Assembly: GCA_003021655.1 (NCBI GenBank)
Contig: PXRP01000057.1
Span: 1-64,000 of the forward strand
Length of the DNA: 64,000 nucleotides
Reading direction: 5' to 3'
Source of the DNA: Halobacteriales archaeon QS_4_69_31
Lineage (GTDB): Archaea; Halobacteriota; Halobacteria; Halobacteriales; Haloarculaceae
Part shown: in pieces, positions 49,396-59,739 of the stretch
How positions within the stretch are numbered: position 1 is the stretch's first letter
How the letters are laid out: every line of letters starts with the position of its first letter
Program-made: the position numbers and the translations under genes
Notes under the pieces: model-generated
Told to the model about the DNA's origin: nothing
Databases searched by the model: none
Seen by the model: the letters and a program-made list of their open reading frames with translations, nothing else

Positions 49396-50285
49396 TTACC
49401 CGCGGCCGCCGGCCGGGTTCACGCTCTCGGGCAGCGAGCGGAGCCGCAGCATCGAGAGCGTCCCGACGTAGGAGTCCTCGGCCAGTTCCGAGACGGCCGC
49501 GGAGAACTGCGCCGAGTCGGCGACGATGAACACGACCGTCTGCCCGGCCGTGTTCGCCAGCGCGAACGCCTCGCTCTTGCGGACGCTGGTCACGTAGACC
49601 CAGTTGTCGGCCCCGGTGTCGACGGGTGCGAAGGCGGGGACCCGGTCGCTCCCCGCCCCGAAGCGCGGGGCCACGCCGGGGTCGGCCTGCAACGACGACG
49701 GCTCCCCGATGACGCTGGCGCCGTCCGTGTTCACGGTTCGCTCACCGCCCTCGGAGGTGACGCTCAGGACCACCTCGTCGGCGTTGATGAGGGTGGCCGC
49801 CTCCTGATGCTGGGGGTTGACGAACCGCCCCAGTCGGCGCCGATGGAGCTCACCACGACGACGCCCCGGTCCCCGTAGAGGGTGCGACCGACCGTCGCCA
49901 GCACGTGTCGGCCTTCGAGGTCCGACCGGTAGGCGGTATGGAGCGTCCGGATCGTCTCCGGGTCGACCGACTCGAGGGCCGCCGTGTCGGCCCAGGGCTC
50001 GTCTATCTCCGAGAGCGGCGTCCCGTCGAGCGGTTGGTTCGTGCTCGCGTCCACCGTCCCCGTGGTGAAGTTCACCACGTGTATCGCGAGCGCGCCGAAC
50101 CCCTCGCTGGTCGCCTCGGCGTCGGCCGCGCTGGCCGACCGCAGCGTCTCCTCCGTGTCGCTCCTGACAGTGTCCCGAACGTCGGCGTACCCGACCGCGC
50201 CGACCGCACCGACCACCAGGACGATCACCAGGATCGACAGGACGAACTTGCCCTTGTAACTCCCCCTGACGAACGCGGGTACCAT
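49396..50285 (-). pseudogene. Truncated, frameshifted sensor related to chemoreceptors
   Basis: The first frame (from ATG 50285) reads MVPAFVRGSYKGKFVLSILV, a membrane helix, then an extracellular Cache-like part up to VVVVSSIGADWG. One base change in a run of G near 49825 shifts the frame, after which RFVNPQHQEAATLINADEVV and onward continue the same domain, ending with ...SLPESVNPAGGRG and a stop. No second membrane helix, HAMP or methylation region follows. The extracellular half resembles that of the transducer at 42370 (NWVYVTSVRKSEAFAL compare EWVVITHVPRSEALAL). Unless the base is a sequencing error, the gene is dead. Confidence 0.72.
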
Positions 50286-50363
50286 ACTTCCTATACGTCG
50301 TATCCACAGTGCCTTTCACGCATCGTTACATACAACTACCGTGACGTATCTATCCCGTCGCCG

Positions 50364-50858
50364 TCACTCGCTCGTCGTGGTCCCCCACCCACCCCGGAAG
50401 AAGGTCAGTGGGTCGCCGTCCTCGTCGAGGATCTCCGCGTCCTCGGCGTAGCCCACGTAGATGGTGTGGTCGCCCGCGGGGTGGGCGGCGTGGAGCGTGC
50501 AGTCGGCGTAGGCCAGCGAGTCCGTGAAGACCGGCGCGCCCTCGACCCCCGACGTGGTGGGGCGGTCCTCGAAGGGGTCCTCGTCGAGTTCGGTCATGTT
50601 GGCGAAGTACTCGGCGAGGTCCTGCTGGGACCGTTCGAGGATGTTCACGGCGAACGACTCCATCTCGCCGTTCGAGAGCAGTTCGTAGCTGGTGGTGTCG
50701 TGGTCGACACAGACCAGACACAGCGGCGGGTCGAGCGAGACGCTGGAGAAGGCGTTGGCCGTCATACCGTGTGGCGGCGTGTCCGGGAACGTGACGACGG
50801 TACACCCGGTCGCGAAGTTGCCCATCACGTTTCTGAACTCGGTTTCGTCGATTGACAT
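50364..50858 (-). CDS. Flavin reductase domain protein
   Basis: A 164-residue protein of the flavin reductase/HpaC family, split-barrel FMN-binding. Typical segments are FRNVMGNFATGCTVVTFPDT, HGMTANAFSSVSLDPPLCLV, and the C-terminal LTFFRGGWG. Such enzymes reduce FMN or FAD with NAD(P)H for partner monooxygenases, or bind flavin as a small reductase. No monooxygenase gene is adjacent in the window. The start MSIDETEFRNVMG is unambiguous. Confidence 0.9.
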   Translation of the reverse strand: MSIDETEFRNVMGNFATGCTVVTFPDTPPHGMTANAFSSVSLDPPLCLVCVDHDTTSYELLSNGEMESFAVNILERSQQDLAEYFANMTELDEDPFEDRPTTSGVEGAPVFTDSLAYADCTLHAAHPAGDHTIYVGYAEDAEILDEDGDPLTFFRGGWGTTTSE

Positions 50859-51457
50859 CGATCGGAACTACGCGACCACGATAATAAAACCAGGTCTTTG
50901 TCGGCCGGCACCGGACTCGGCCGACGAGCGATACCGGGAGACCCCTTCTCTGCGGTGGCGGAGAACCCGGCCGACTGCGCGGTCCTCAGTCGTCGTCGGC
51001 CGCGTCGGCCGGTCTGCGGTCTTTCCCTGCAACGAGCCCGGGATCTCGCCGTCTCTGGCGGTTTGCGTCCTGCAAAACACGCGTGGCGACGAGAGGTTGC
51101 GAGGTTAGTATTGTAATCCGAGTTGTGTTCCGGCACCGGTCGTGGGTGGATCCGTCCCGGGCCGGGCCGGTGCCGGCACCCGCCGAGGCTCACTGGTCCG
51201 TTCGCGCCTAGCTCCCGTGGTCCCGGCCGAGATTACATTTGTAGTACTGTCATATTGGGGCCGCGACTCGCCTCGCGAAGGCTGACCGGGAGTAGACCGA
51301 CCCTGCTCTCTGTTGTTACTGGCACAGTGACATACAGATGAGCGCGAGGGACGGTGTACGCGGTGTTCTGAGAGCGGTCGCCGGAATCTCGCTGTATACA
51401 TAATGTTTTTTCGTGGCGTTTCGGGGGGGTGTTTACGATGAACGAACGGCCGGCGGC
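50859..51457. other. Long intergenic region without a gene
   Basis: About 600 bases. It includes AT-rich motifs such as ATTACATTTGTAGTACTGTC near 51232-51251, whose GTAGTACTG core resembles the palindromes at 27484 and 30575, and a poly-T stretch near 51405 that could terminate transcription of the convergent IclR gene. Frames in it are arginine-rich shadows. Nothing coding is supported. Confidence 0.55.
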
Positions 51458-52213
51458 TCACCGGGTTAGGGTCAGTCGGTTGGAGATGGTCGTCGCGGTG
51501 TTGCGGACGAGTTTCCGGAGGTCAGTCTCGACGCGGGCGTCCTCGTCGCCGGACGCCGGGGTCCAGAGCCCGACCGCCCCCGCCGGGTAGCCGTCGCCGG
51601 CCGTCACGGGGGCGACGACCTCCCGGGGGGTGTCCCCGTCCTCGTTCCCGGCTCCGTCGCGGTCGGATATGGCGGTTCGGTGCTGGCGGATCGTCTCCAG
51701 GCGGTCCTGGAGGGTCCGGGCCCTGGTCTCGGAGTCGACCAGCTCCGAGAGCAGTTCCGTCCTGCGGTCGGTGTCGTAACACGAGAGGATGGCGAGCCCG
51801 CCGGTCAGTTCGTGCAAGGGGGCGCGGGTCCCCTCTTCGGGCGCCTCCGTACGGTTGTCCGTCGGGGAGACGACCTGGAGGTAGACGCCGTCGAGCCCCT
51901 CCCGGACCACGAGCGTCGCCGTCGTGCCGGTGACGTCGGCGAGGTTCGTGAGGTACTGCTGGCTCTCCCGGTAGATGGGTTCGGTCTGCTGTGCGGTCGT
52001 CGCGAAGTGCAGGAAGCGGTGACCGAGCGTGTAGCCGGCCTCGCTCTGTCGGACCAGCCGGGCCGCCTGGAGCGTCTTGAGGTGCTTGTGGACGTTCGCC
52101 TTCGAGCCGCCGACCTCGTTTGCGATCTCCGTGACACCCGCTTTCTCGAGGCGAGCGAGCGTCTCGATGACCTCGACCGACGTTTCGACCGCGCTGACCC
52201 GGTCGGCTGCCAT
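51458..52213 (-). CDS. IclR-family transcriptional regulator
   Basis: A 251-residue protein: winged helix (AVETSVEVIETLARLEKAGV, then TEIANEVGGSKANVHKHLKT) and a C-terminal IclR effector domain that is less conserved (IYRESQQYLTNLADVTGTTA, GVYLQVVSPTDN). The effector domain carries an acidic loop with Gly/Asn repeats (DRDGAGNEDGDTPREVVA). Divergent from the TrmB gene across 109 bases, so they may share control of the sucrose/fructan locus to the right. The ATG at 52213 is preferred to an upstream Met that would add 19 atypical residues. Confidence 0.9.
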   Translation of the reverse strand: MAADRVSAVETSVEVIETLARLEKAGVTEIANEVGGSKANVHKHLKTLQAARLVRQSEAGYTLGHRFLHFATTAQQTEPIYRESQQYLTNLADVTGTTATLVVREGLDGVYLQVVSPTDNRTEAPEEGTRAPLHELTGGLAILSCYDTDRRTELLSELVDSETRARTLQDRLETIRQHRTAISDRDGAGNEDGDTPREVVAPVTAGDGYPAGAVGLWTPASGDEDARVETDLRKLVRNTATTISNRLTLTR

Positions 52214-52322
52214 AACTCGGGTTGGAAGCGGCGCGGTATAAGCGTTTGCTATCGAGAAACGCGGCGGCAAAACCCCCGGGCGTGAGCGGGAAGTTTATCA
52301 GATGGCGGGTCCCCCATGGCGT

Positions 52323-53396
52323 ATGGACGACGCCGACGAACTCGCGGCGGTCCTCGCCGACGCCGGTTTTTCCGGGTACGAGGCCAAAGCCTACGTCGGG
52401 CTGTTGCGGTTGCGCGACGCCTCGGTCGCGGAACTGGCCGACGTCTGCTCGGTCCCGCGGTCGCGTCTCTACGACGTGTTGCGCAACCTCGAGGAAGAGG
52501 GGTACGTCGAGACCTACGAACAGGACCGTTTGCGCGCGCGCATAGCGAACGTCACGCCGGCGGTCGACGAACTGCGCGGGCGCTCCGACGAGTTCCGCGA
52601 CGCCGCCGAACAGCTGGAGGACTGCTGGGAGCGCCCGCGGTTCCAGCAAACGGACATCAGCCTCTTCCAGACCGCCGCCGCGGCGGTCCAGGAGGCCACC
52701 GCCTACATCGGTGGGGCCGGCCACGTCGTCCAGGTCTGCGTGTCGGCCGACGAGGTCCCCGAACTGCGGGACACGCTCGCCGGCGCCCTCGACCGGGGCG
52801 TGACCGTCCGGGTCGCACTGACCGAAGAGCCCGACGCCCCGGTGCCCGAGGACCTCCCGCAGCTGTTCCCCGAGGTGGCCACCGAGGTCCGCGACTGCGA
52901 GACCAACATGCCCTTCGTCGCGCTCGTCGACGGCTCCGTCGCCGTCTTCGCGATCAACAACGAGTGGGACGGCGAGTACGGTCTCGTCGTCGACGACAAC
53001 ACCCTCACCTCGGTCCTCCACTGGTTCTTCCAGCTCCAGCTCTGGGAGCCCTGGGACACGCTCTACTCGGCGGCCGTCGGCCGCCTGGAGACGTACGTCT
53101 CGATCAGGAACCTCATCACCGACATCGAGACGCTCCGGACCGGCGACGAGACCGTTCGGATCCGCGTCGACGGCATCGACACCCGGACCCACGACGTCGT
53201 CACCGTCGAGGGCGAGGTCATCGACCTCATCTACACCGACCTCTACCAGGACCGCGACGTGGCCTTCGCACAGCAGTTCGTCCAGGCCGCGCTCCGGATC
53301 CGGGCCGACGACGGCGAGGAGTACACCGTCGGCGGTTACGGGGCCGTCGTCGAGGACATCCGTGCGATCCAGACCACGATCACCGAGATCCGGTGA
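52323..53396 (+). CDS. TrmB-family transcriptional regulator
   Basis: A 357-residue regulator. The N-terminal winged helix is DELAAVLADAGFSGYEAKAY, then VAELADVCSVPRSRLYDVLR. The C-terminal sugar-binding domain (about 120-350) includes TAYIGGAGHVVQVCVSADEV, LTEEPDAPVPEDLPQLFPEV and VAVFAINNEWDGEYGLVVDD. TrmB proteins sense sugars and control ABC importers and glycolysis in archaea. It precedes a sugar ABC importer and fructan enzymes, its likely targets. The short spacing to the divergent IclR gene supports the ATG at 52323. Confidence 0.93.
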   Translation: MDDADELAAVLADAGFSGYEAKAYVGLLRLRDASVAELADVCSVPRSRLYDVLRNLEEEGYVETYEQDRLRARIANVTPAVDELRGRSDEFRDAAEQLEDCWERPRFQQTDISLFQTAAAAVQEATAYIGGAGHVVQVCVSADEVPELRDTLAGALDRGVTVRVALTEEPDAPVPEDLPQLFPEVATEVRDCETNMPFVALVDGSVAVFAINNEWDGEYGLVVDDNTLTSVLHWFFQLQLWEPWDTLYSAAVGRLETYVSIRNLITDIETLRTGDETVRIRVDGIDTRTHDVVTVEGEVIDLIYTDLYQDRDVAFAQQFVQAALRIRADDGEEYTVGGYGAVVEDIRAIQTTITEIR

Positions 53397-53593
53397 CCCG
53401 GGCCGGGACGCCCGGGTGGGTCACCGCGAACCGGGCCGTGCCCGTCGCGCGCTTGCACCCGGCGTGTCTCACCGGCGTCGCGGTGCGAATGGGAGGCCGG
53501 CCGACGCGGTCCGCCCGCGTCGGTACCTCGGAGTCGTTCCGGCGCGCCGGACACTGGCGGACGTTTTTGTGTCTGGAGCGATTCAGCGGCGGT

Positions 53594-53662
53594 ATGGTCG
53601 ACCGACCGACCGACGCGTCACGTCCGGGAGCGTCCCCGACGGCGGAGGTGACCGGCGCGTGA
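53594..53662 (+). CDS. 22-codon leader ORF overlapping the next gene
   Basis: An ATG at 53594 opens MVDRPTDASRPGASPTAEVT then GA and stops at TGA that overlaps the GTG start at 53659 (GTGA). A T-rich element (53562-53571, ACGTTTTTGT) lies at the leaderless distance upstream of this ATG. The arrangement repeats that seen before ptsI. Confidence 0.35.
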   Translation: MVDRPTDASRPGASPTAEVTGA

Positions 53663-54471
53663 CAGTGCTGGACGGGATCAGGCGGCCCGAATACACCGGC
53701 CGGAACCGGTGTTGGCCGTGTACAGTCGTGAACGCGGGGATCCTCGGCGTGGCCGCGGTCGTCGCGGGCGTCGCGTGGCCCCCGCTGGGGGTCGCCGTCG
53801 CCGTCGTCGGCACGGCCGCCATCTGGATCCGGGGGTACCTCGTCCCGTACACGCCGCAGTTCGCGCCCCGGCTCGCCGAATACCTGCCGGTCGGTTTCAC
53901 GGGGTCCTCGGCCGCGGCGTCCGTCCCCGAGGGCCAGTCCGGCTCGCTGTCCGGGACGGACCCGTCCGACCCCGAGGCCGTCCTGGAGACGCTGCTCGAG
54001 GGGGGCGTCCTCGTCGCAGAGGGCGAGGACCTGCTCCTGTCGCCGGCATTCGAGGACGCCTGGCGCCGCGAGTGGGACCGGCTCCGGGACGCGACCGACG
54101 AGGACCTGGCCGCCGCGGTGGCCGGGGCCGCGCCCGGCGACCCCGCGGTGACGACCCACGAGGTCGACGGAGGGACGTGGGTCCGGCTGGCCGGGGAGGG
54201 GGAGGGGGAGGTCTTCCTCTCGCGGCCGGTCGCGGTCGCGGAGGCCGCGGCCGTCCGGGCGCTCGACGCGCTCGACGCGGGGACCGACCCCGGGACGAGC
54301 GCGACCGCCGCCCGCGCGCTCCGGGCGTTTCTCGACACCTGTCCGGTCTGTGAGACGGCTCTCGTCGAGTCCTCGACCGCCGACTGCTGTGGCGGGCGCA
54401 CGGCCAACCCTCGCCCGGTCTCGCTGTGCCCGGAGTGTGGCCACAGCCTCTACACCTTCCCCGAGACCTGA
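53659..54471 (+). CDS. Membrane protein with C-terminal zinc ribbon, unknown function
   Basis: A 270-residue protein from GTG 53659. After RPEYTGRNRCWPCTVVN come two membrane helices, ILGVAAVVAGVAWPPLGVAV and AVVGTAAIWIRGYLVPYTPQ. The cytoplasmic part is an acidic, alanine-rich domain, and the C-terminal 45 residues form a zinc ribbon (CPVCETAL...DCCGG...CPECG). Similar proteins occur in haloarchaea with no assigned role; Zn ribbons of this type often contact nucleic acid or other proteins. It lies between the TrmB gene and the ABC importer, so it may belong to the sugar locus. Start is uncertain because no ATG lies in frame. Confidence 0.72.
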   Translation: MTVLDGIRRPEYTGRNRCWPCTVVNAGILGVAAVVAGVAWPPLGVAVAVVGTAAIWIRGYLVPYTPQFAPRLAEYLPVGFTGSSAAASVPEGQSGSLSGTDPSDPEAVLETLLEGGVLVAEGEDLLLSPAFEDAWRREWDRLRDATDEDLAAAVAGAAPGDPAVTTHEVDGGTWVRLAGEGEGEVFLSRPVAVAEAAAVRALDALDAGTDPGTSATAARALRAFLDTCPVCETALVESSTADCCGGRTANPRPVSLCPECGHSLYTFPET

Positions 54472-54621
54472 GCCCCCGGCACCCCGCCGCCGATTCCTGT
54501 CGACGCGACGAGGACTGGCCAGGCTTGAACCCTCGGTTTTCCGCCGTCGTCGACTCGAGCCGAGGCGACGAGGACCGGCCGCACGTCCGCCGTACCGGCC
54601 ACTCAGACCTCCGGCATCCAA

Positions 54622-54632
54622 ATATTTATATG
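54622..54632 (+). promoter_or_regulatory. TATA box of the second ABC importer operon
   Basis: ATATTTATATG, centred about 30 bases before the ATG at 54657. This is the strongest TATA in the right half of the window. Confidence 0.65.
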
Positions 54633-54656
54633 CTAGAAGAGAGACGTGGGAACTGC

Positions 54657-56144
54657 ATGGTTGATACTGACTCAAACAGTCCGGAAAAGCGTGGCAAGAG
54701 CAGGATATCCCGGCGCCGTCTGGTGAAAGCCATCGGCGCGACGGGCGTGACGGCCGGGCTTGCCGGATGTAGCAGTGGTGGTGACGGCGACGGCGGCAGC
54801 GACGGCGACGGTGGCAGCGACGGTGGGACGTCGGGTACTTCGGCGGGAGAGATCGGCGGGGAAGTCAAGATCTTCGCCGGCTCGGGCTGGGAGGAGGATT
54901 TCGACAAGCAGGCACTGTACGACGCCGGCCTGCCCGATTCGGTCGACGTCACGTTCACGACGGGGCCCCAAGCCACGGGGAGCAAACAGCAGAAACTGAA
55001 GATCGCCCTCGACTCCGAGGCGCGGGACCCCGACCTCGTGATGACGGACAACGGGTGGACGATCCCCTTCATCGTGCGGGGTGACCTCGTCAACCTGGAA
55101 GAGGAGATGTCCGCCGATTTCATCTCGCAGGTCAAAGAGGAGGGCATCCAGTCGATGGTTCAGACGGGCCAGCACCCGGAGACCGGCGACCTGTACTCGG
55201 TCCCGGTCTTCCCGGACTTCCCGACGATCCAGTACCGCAAGGACCTGTTCAAGAAGGCGGGATACGGCGACTCGGACTTCGAGAACTGGAAGACGAACCC
55301 GCCGACCTGGGCGAAATTCTCTGAGCTCGTCTCGGAAGCTCACGCCGAGGCCGACGATGTCGACTACGGCCACCTCTGGCAGGGTGACAACTACGTCGGG
55401 CTGTCCTGCTGTACGTTCAACGAGTTCCTGACGAGCATGGGCGGGTACTTTTTCGGCAGCCACGACAACCTGTTCGGACCAATCGGCGACCGCCCGGTCA
55501 CCATCGGCGAGGAGAAGGCTATCGACGGCATCGAACTGGCACAGGACCTGATCCACGGCGAGGGTGAGTCGCCGATGGACGTGCAGGCCATCTCGCCGAC
55601 GGAGGTCGCCGGGTGGATCGAACCCGACACGAAGTCCCAGTTCGACACCGAACTGAACGCCGTCGCCCAGCGCAACTGGACCTACGCGATCGGCGGCGCC
55701 GCCGACGGCTTCGAGGGCACCGACGCCGAACTCGGCGTGATGCCCCTGCCGAAAGGTCCCAACGGCTCCTGGCACGCCCAGGGTGGGTGGATCATGTCGA
55801 TGAACCCTTATTCCGACAACATCCCGGCCGCGAAGGAAGTCCTCAGGGCGTGGTTCAACGAGGGGGTCTACCAGGAGCAACTCGACTCAATGAACTTCCT
55901 GCCGGGCAAAGCCGACGTGTTCAGCTACGTCGAGCAGCACGACAACTACGGGCCGTACTTCGAACCGCTCCAGTACTCCGGCGAGAACATGATCCCGCGC
56001 CCGACCACGCAGGTCTGGCCGAACCAGCGGACGGTCGTCTCGACGGAGGTCAACGCCGCACTCCGCAAGGAGAAGTCCGCGAAAGCGGCCGCCAGCACGA
56101 TGGCCGAGAAGATCGAGGCCATCGAGCAGCAGGCCGGCGGGTAA
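54657..56144 (+). CDS. Sugar ABC transporter substrate-binding lipoprotein
   Basis: A 495-residue extracellular binding protein. The signal has a Tat-like SRISRRRLVKAIGATGVTAG and lipobox GLAGC, then a Gly/Asp linker. The mature domain (EVKIFAGSGWEEDFDKQALY, LVMTDNGWTIPFIVRGDLVN, GDLYSVPVFPDFPTIQYRKD) is CUT1 cluster B, the type for oligosaccharides. It is first in the operon and has its own TATA. The permease gene follows only after 313 bases with an RBS hairpin, fitting high expression of the binding protein. Neighbouring GH68 and GH32 genes suggest sucrose or fructo-oligosaccharides as ligand (inference). Confidence 0.93.
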   Translation: MVDTDSNSPEKRGKSRISRRRLVKAIGATGVTAGLAGCSSGGDGDGGSDGDGGSDGGTSGTSAGEIGGEVKIFAGSGWEEDFDKQALYDAGLPDSVDVTFTTGPQATGSKQQKLKIALDSEARDPDLVMTDNGWTIPFIVRGDLVNLEEEMSADFISQVKEEGIQSMVQTGQHPETGDLYSVPVFPDFPTIQYRKDLFKKAGYGDSDFENWKTNPPTWAKFSELVSEAHAEADDVDYGHLWQGDNYVGLSCCTFNEFLTSMGGYFFGSHDNLFGPIGDRPVTIGEEKAIDGIELAQDLIHGEGESPMDVQAISPTEVAGWIEPDTKSQFDTELNAVAQRNWTYAIGGAADGFEGTDAELGVMPLPKGPNGSWHAQGGWIMSMNPYSDNIPAAKEVLRAWFNEGVYQEQLDSMNFLPGKADVFSYVEQHDNYGPYFEPLQYSGENMIPRPTTQVWPNQRTVVSTEVNAALRKEKSAKAAASTMAEKIEAIEQQAGG

Positions 56145-56440
56145 CGTCCTCGACCGACGCGGTCTGTCCTCGTTTCTCGGTACACACCGACCACCGACCC
56201 AGGCCGGCACGCACCGGTCCGTGGCGCGCGAGCGACGGTCGCGAACTGTGGGGTTACCGGACCACCCCCGGCTCGGGCACCGACCCGAACACCGGTCGCG
56301 CCGAGACCCGTCCGCGGGACGTCCGTCCCGGGTCGGGACGCGATATTTGACGGGATCGATCCACAACGACCGCTACCTTCAAGTGACTGGCCGGGATGAT
56401 CCCCTTCTATGCTCGGTAAAATGATACGGCCAGCCGAGCC
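56145..56440. other. Spacer between binding-protein and permease genes
   Basis: About 300 bases, no gene. It may include a partial terminator and a weak second promoter, but no clear TATA was found. Its end joins the RBS hairpin at 56441. Confidence 0.5.
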
Positions 56441-56458
56441 TGGAGGTGGTTGCCTCCA
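56441..56458 (+). promoter_or_regulatory. Hairpin that hides the permease ribosome binding site
   Basis: TGGAGG-TGGTTG-CCTCCA: a perfect 6-bp stem with a 6-base loop. The 5' arm is the GGAGG Shine-Dalgarno itself; the 3' arm ends on the A of the ATG at 56458. Folding would block initiation. It looks like a translational brake between the abundant binding protein and the permease. Confidence 0.55.
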
Positions 56459-57453
56459 TGGCAGTTGAACAGCAAGCGGGTGAGAGTCGGGGTGTCATTA
56501 CCCGCGTCGGGAACTGGATGGAGAACCTGAGCGAGCAGGCGTACGCGTACCTGCTGTTGGCGCCGGCGTTCGCGCTGCTGGTGGTCATCGCGTTCTGGCC
56601 GCTGTTCGAGGCGTTGCGGATGTCGTTTTTCGCCGACGACGTCCTCGGTGGGGGCAAACTCGGCGAGTTCACCGGGCTCACGAACTACGTCCAGTTGCTG
56701 ACAAACAACAACGCCCTGGCGCCGGCGACGTTCCTCGACCCGTCGTTCGAGGTGCCGATCCTCCAGCAGGCGCTTTTCATGACCCTGCTGTTCGCGATCA
56801 TCACCGTCGTCGGCGAGACGTTGCTCGGGTTCGCGTACGCGATGTTGATGAAAAAGGACTTCCGGGGCCGACGGTGGGTCCGGGTCCTGATCATCCTCCC
56901 GTGGTCGATCCCGATCGTCATCCAGGGGATGATCTTCTTCCTGATGTTCCGACCGGGCTTCGGTCTCTTGACCGAGCCGCTCCAGCAACTCGGGATCTTC
57001 TCGAGCATCCCGCTGAACACGACCTTCGACGGGTTCGTCATCGTGACGGTGACGGACATCTGGAAGACGTCGGCGTTCATGGCGCTGCTGATCCTGGCCG
57101 GCCTGGAGAGCGTCAATCAGGACCTCTACGAGGTGGCGGACGTGATGGGCGCGTCGACCTGGCAGCGGTTCCGGTACATCACGTTCCCGCTGGTGTTTCC
57201 GGCGCTGATGGTCGCGATGTTGTTCCGGACGATGGGCGCCCTGCGCGTCTACGGGGTCATCGAGTCGACCTCTGTCGGCTGTACGACGCTGCCGTCGATG
57301 ACGTGTCTCGTGACCCAGCTGATGTTCGGGTCGTCGGCGCTGTACGGGTCGGCCGCCGCCGCCAGCGTGCTGATCGCGGTCGTCGTGGGACTGTTCATCT
57401 CGGTGTACCTCGTGTTCATCCGACGCAGTGACCAGGAGCTGGGGCCAGCATGA
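56458..57453 (+). CDS. Sugar ABC transporter permease (MalF type)
   Basis: A 331-residue CUT1 permease starting MAVEQQAGESRG. Membrane segments include YAYLLLAPAFALLVVIAFWP, LLFAIITVVGETLLGFAYAM and VLIILPWSIPIVIQGMIFFL; the EAA loop is YEVADVMGASTWQRFRYITF. An upstream in-frame GTG exists at 56446 but the SD sits just before the ATG. Its stop overlaps the next permease start (ATGA). Confidence 0.93.
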   Translation: MAVEQQAGESRGVITRVGNWMENLSEQAYAYLLLAPAFALLVVIAFWPLFEALRMSFFADDVLGGGKLGEFTGLTNYVQLLTNNNALAPATFLDPSFEVPILQQALFMTLLFAIITVVGETLLGFAYAMLMKKDFRGRRWVRVLIILPWSIPIVIQGMIFFLMFRPGFGLLTEPLQQLGIFSSIPLNTTFDGFVIVTVTDIWKTSAFMALLILAGLESVNQDLYEVADVMGASTWQRFRYITFPLVFPALMVAMLFRTMGALRVYGVIESTSVGCTTLPSMTCLVTQLMFGSSALYGSAAAASVLIAVVVGLFISVYLVFIRRSDQELGPA

Positions 57454-58409
57454 GTATCGACGCACAAGACCATCCGGACTCGGAAACGTACGACGAAGAT
57501 GAGGACGAAGACCGCACGCGGATCCAGCAGTGGGCCAGAGACTGGATCGAACACCCCAACAAGGCCTACGCGGTCATGGGCGTGTTCGGGGCCGGCGTCC
57601 TGCTGACCACGACGCTGTTCCCGCTGTACTGGCTGTTCGCGGTGGCGATGACGCCGCCGGGCCAGAGTGACATCCCACTGATTCCGGCGACGTTTGACTT
57701 CTCGGCGTTCATCGTGATCTTCCAGCGTATCCCCTTCGCCCGGTACATGTTCAACAGCCTGTTTTACGCCGTGTCGGTGACGCTGATCGTGCTGGTCGTG
57801 GGCAGTCTCGCGGGCTATGCCTTCGGGCGCCTCCGGTTCAAGGGGAAGAAGGTCCTGCTGTTCTCGCTGCTGCTCATCAGCTTCTTCCCGCCGGCGACGC
57901 TGTTCCTGCCGCTGTTCCAGGCGTTCAACCAGCAGATCAAGATGCTGGGGCTGTTCACGCTGCCGGTCGAGATCTACCAGACCCCGGCGGCGGTCATCAC
58001 GCCGATCAGCGCCTTCGCGATGCCGCTGGCGATCTTCATCCTGACGACGTTCTACTCCCAGATCCCCGACGGACTGGAGGACGCCGCCAGGATCGAGGGC
58101 ACGACGCGGCTCGGCGCGCTGTTTCGCGTGGTCGTCCCGCTGTCGGCACCAGGGGTCGCGACCGCCGGCATCCTGACGTTCATCACCACGTACGTCGAGT
58201 TCTTCTTCTCGTTCCTGATGACCGGCGACCAGGCTTCGGAGTGGGCGCCCATCGTCAACGGTGTCCTCGCCTTCCAGACCCGCTACACGGTGCGGTACGA
58301 CCTCCAGGCGGCGGCGAGCCTGGTGGCCATCATCCCGGTGGCCATCCTCGTCGTCGTAGCACAGGAGAAGATCATCAGCGGTCTCACCCAGGGAGCACTC
58401 AAGGAGTGA
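57450..58409 (+). CDS. Sugar ABC transporter permease (MalG type)
   Basis: A 319-residue CUT1 permease. After an acidic N-terminal tail (DHPDSETYDEDEDEDRTRIQ) come six membrane segments, such as VMGVFGAGVLLTTTLFPLYW, LIVLVVGSLAGYAFGRLRFK and FSLLLISFFPPATLFLPLFQ, and the EAA loop LEDAARIEGTTRLGALFRVV. The start overlaps the preceding gene by four bases; the ATPase gene follows six bases after its stop. Confidence 0.93.
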   Translation: MSIDAQDHPDSETYDEDEDEDRTRIQQWARDWIEHPNKAYAVMGVFGAGVLLTTTLFPLYWLFAVAMTPPGQSDIPLIPATFDFSAFIVIFQRIPFARYMFNSLFYAVSVTLIVLVVGSLAGYAFGRLRFKGKKVLLFSLLLISFFPPATLFLPLFQAFNQQIKMLGLFTLPVEIYQTPAAVITPISAFAMPLAIFILTTFYSQIPDGLEDAARIEGTTRLGALFRVVVPLSAPGVATAGILTFITTYVEFFFSFLMTGDQASEWAPIVNGVLAFQTRYTVRYDLQAAASLVAIIPVAILVVVAQEKIISGLTQGALKE

Positions 58410-58415
58410 CCACAC

Positions 58416-59618
<1,203 letters not shown>

Positions 59619-59739
59619 GGACGCCCCGCGACGCCGCGTTTTGCCCCGGACGCCTCTCTTGCCCCGCGACGAGCCGACGCCACGTTCGACGAGCTCTCCG
59701 CCGACGCCTCTGTCCAGTCGACGAGTCCGGGAGTAGATA

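Noticed and set aside
53362-53658. Upstream part of the 54-kb zinc-ribbon protein frame
   Set aside because: The residues before GTG 53659 are Arg/Pro-rich, in line with antisense or intergenic sequence, and no start fits.
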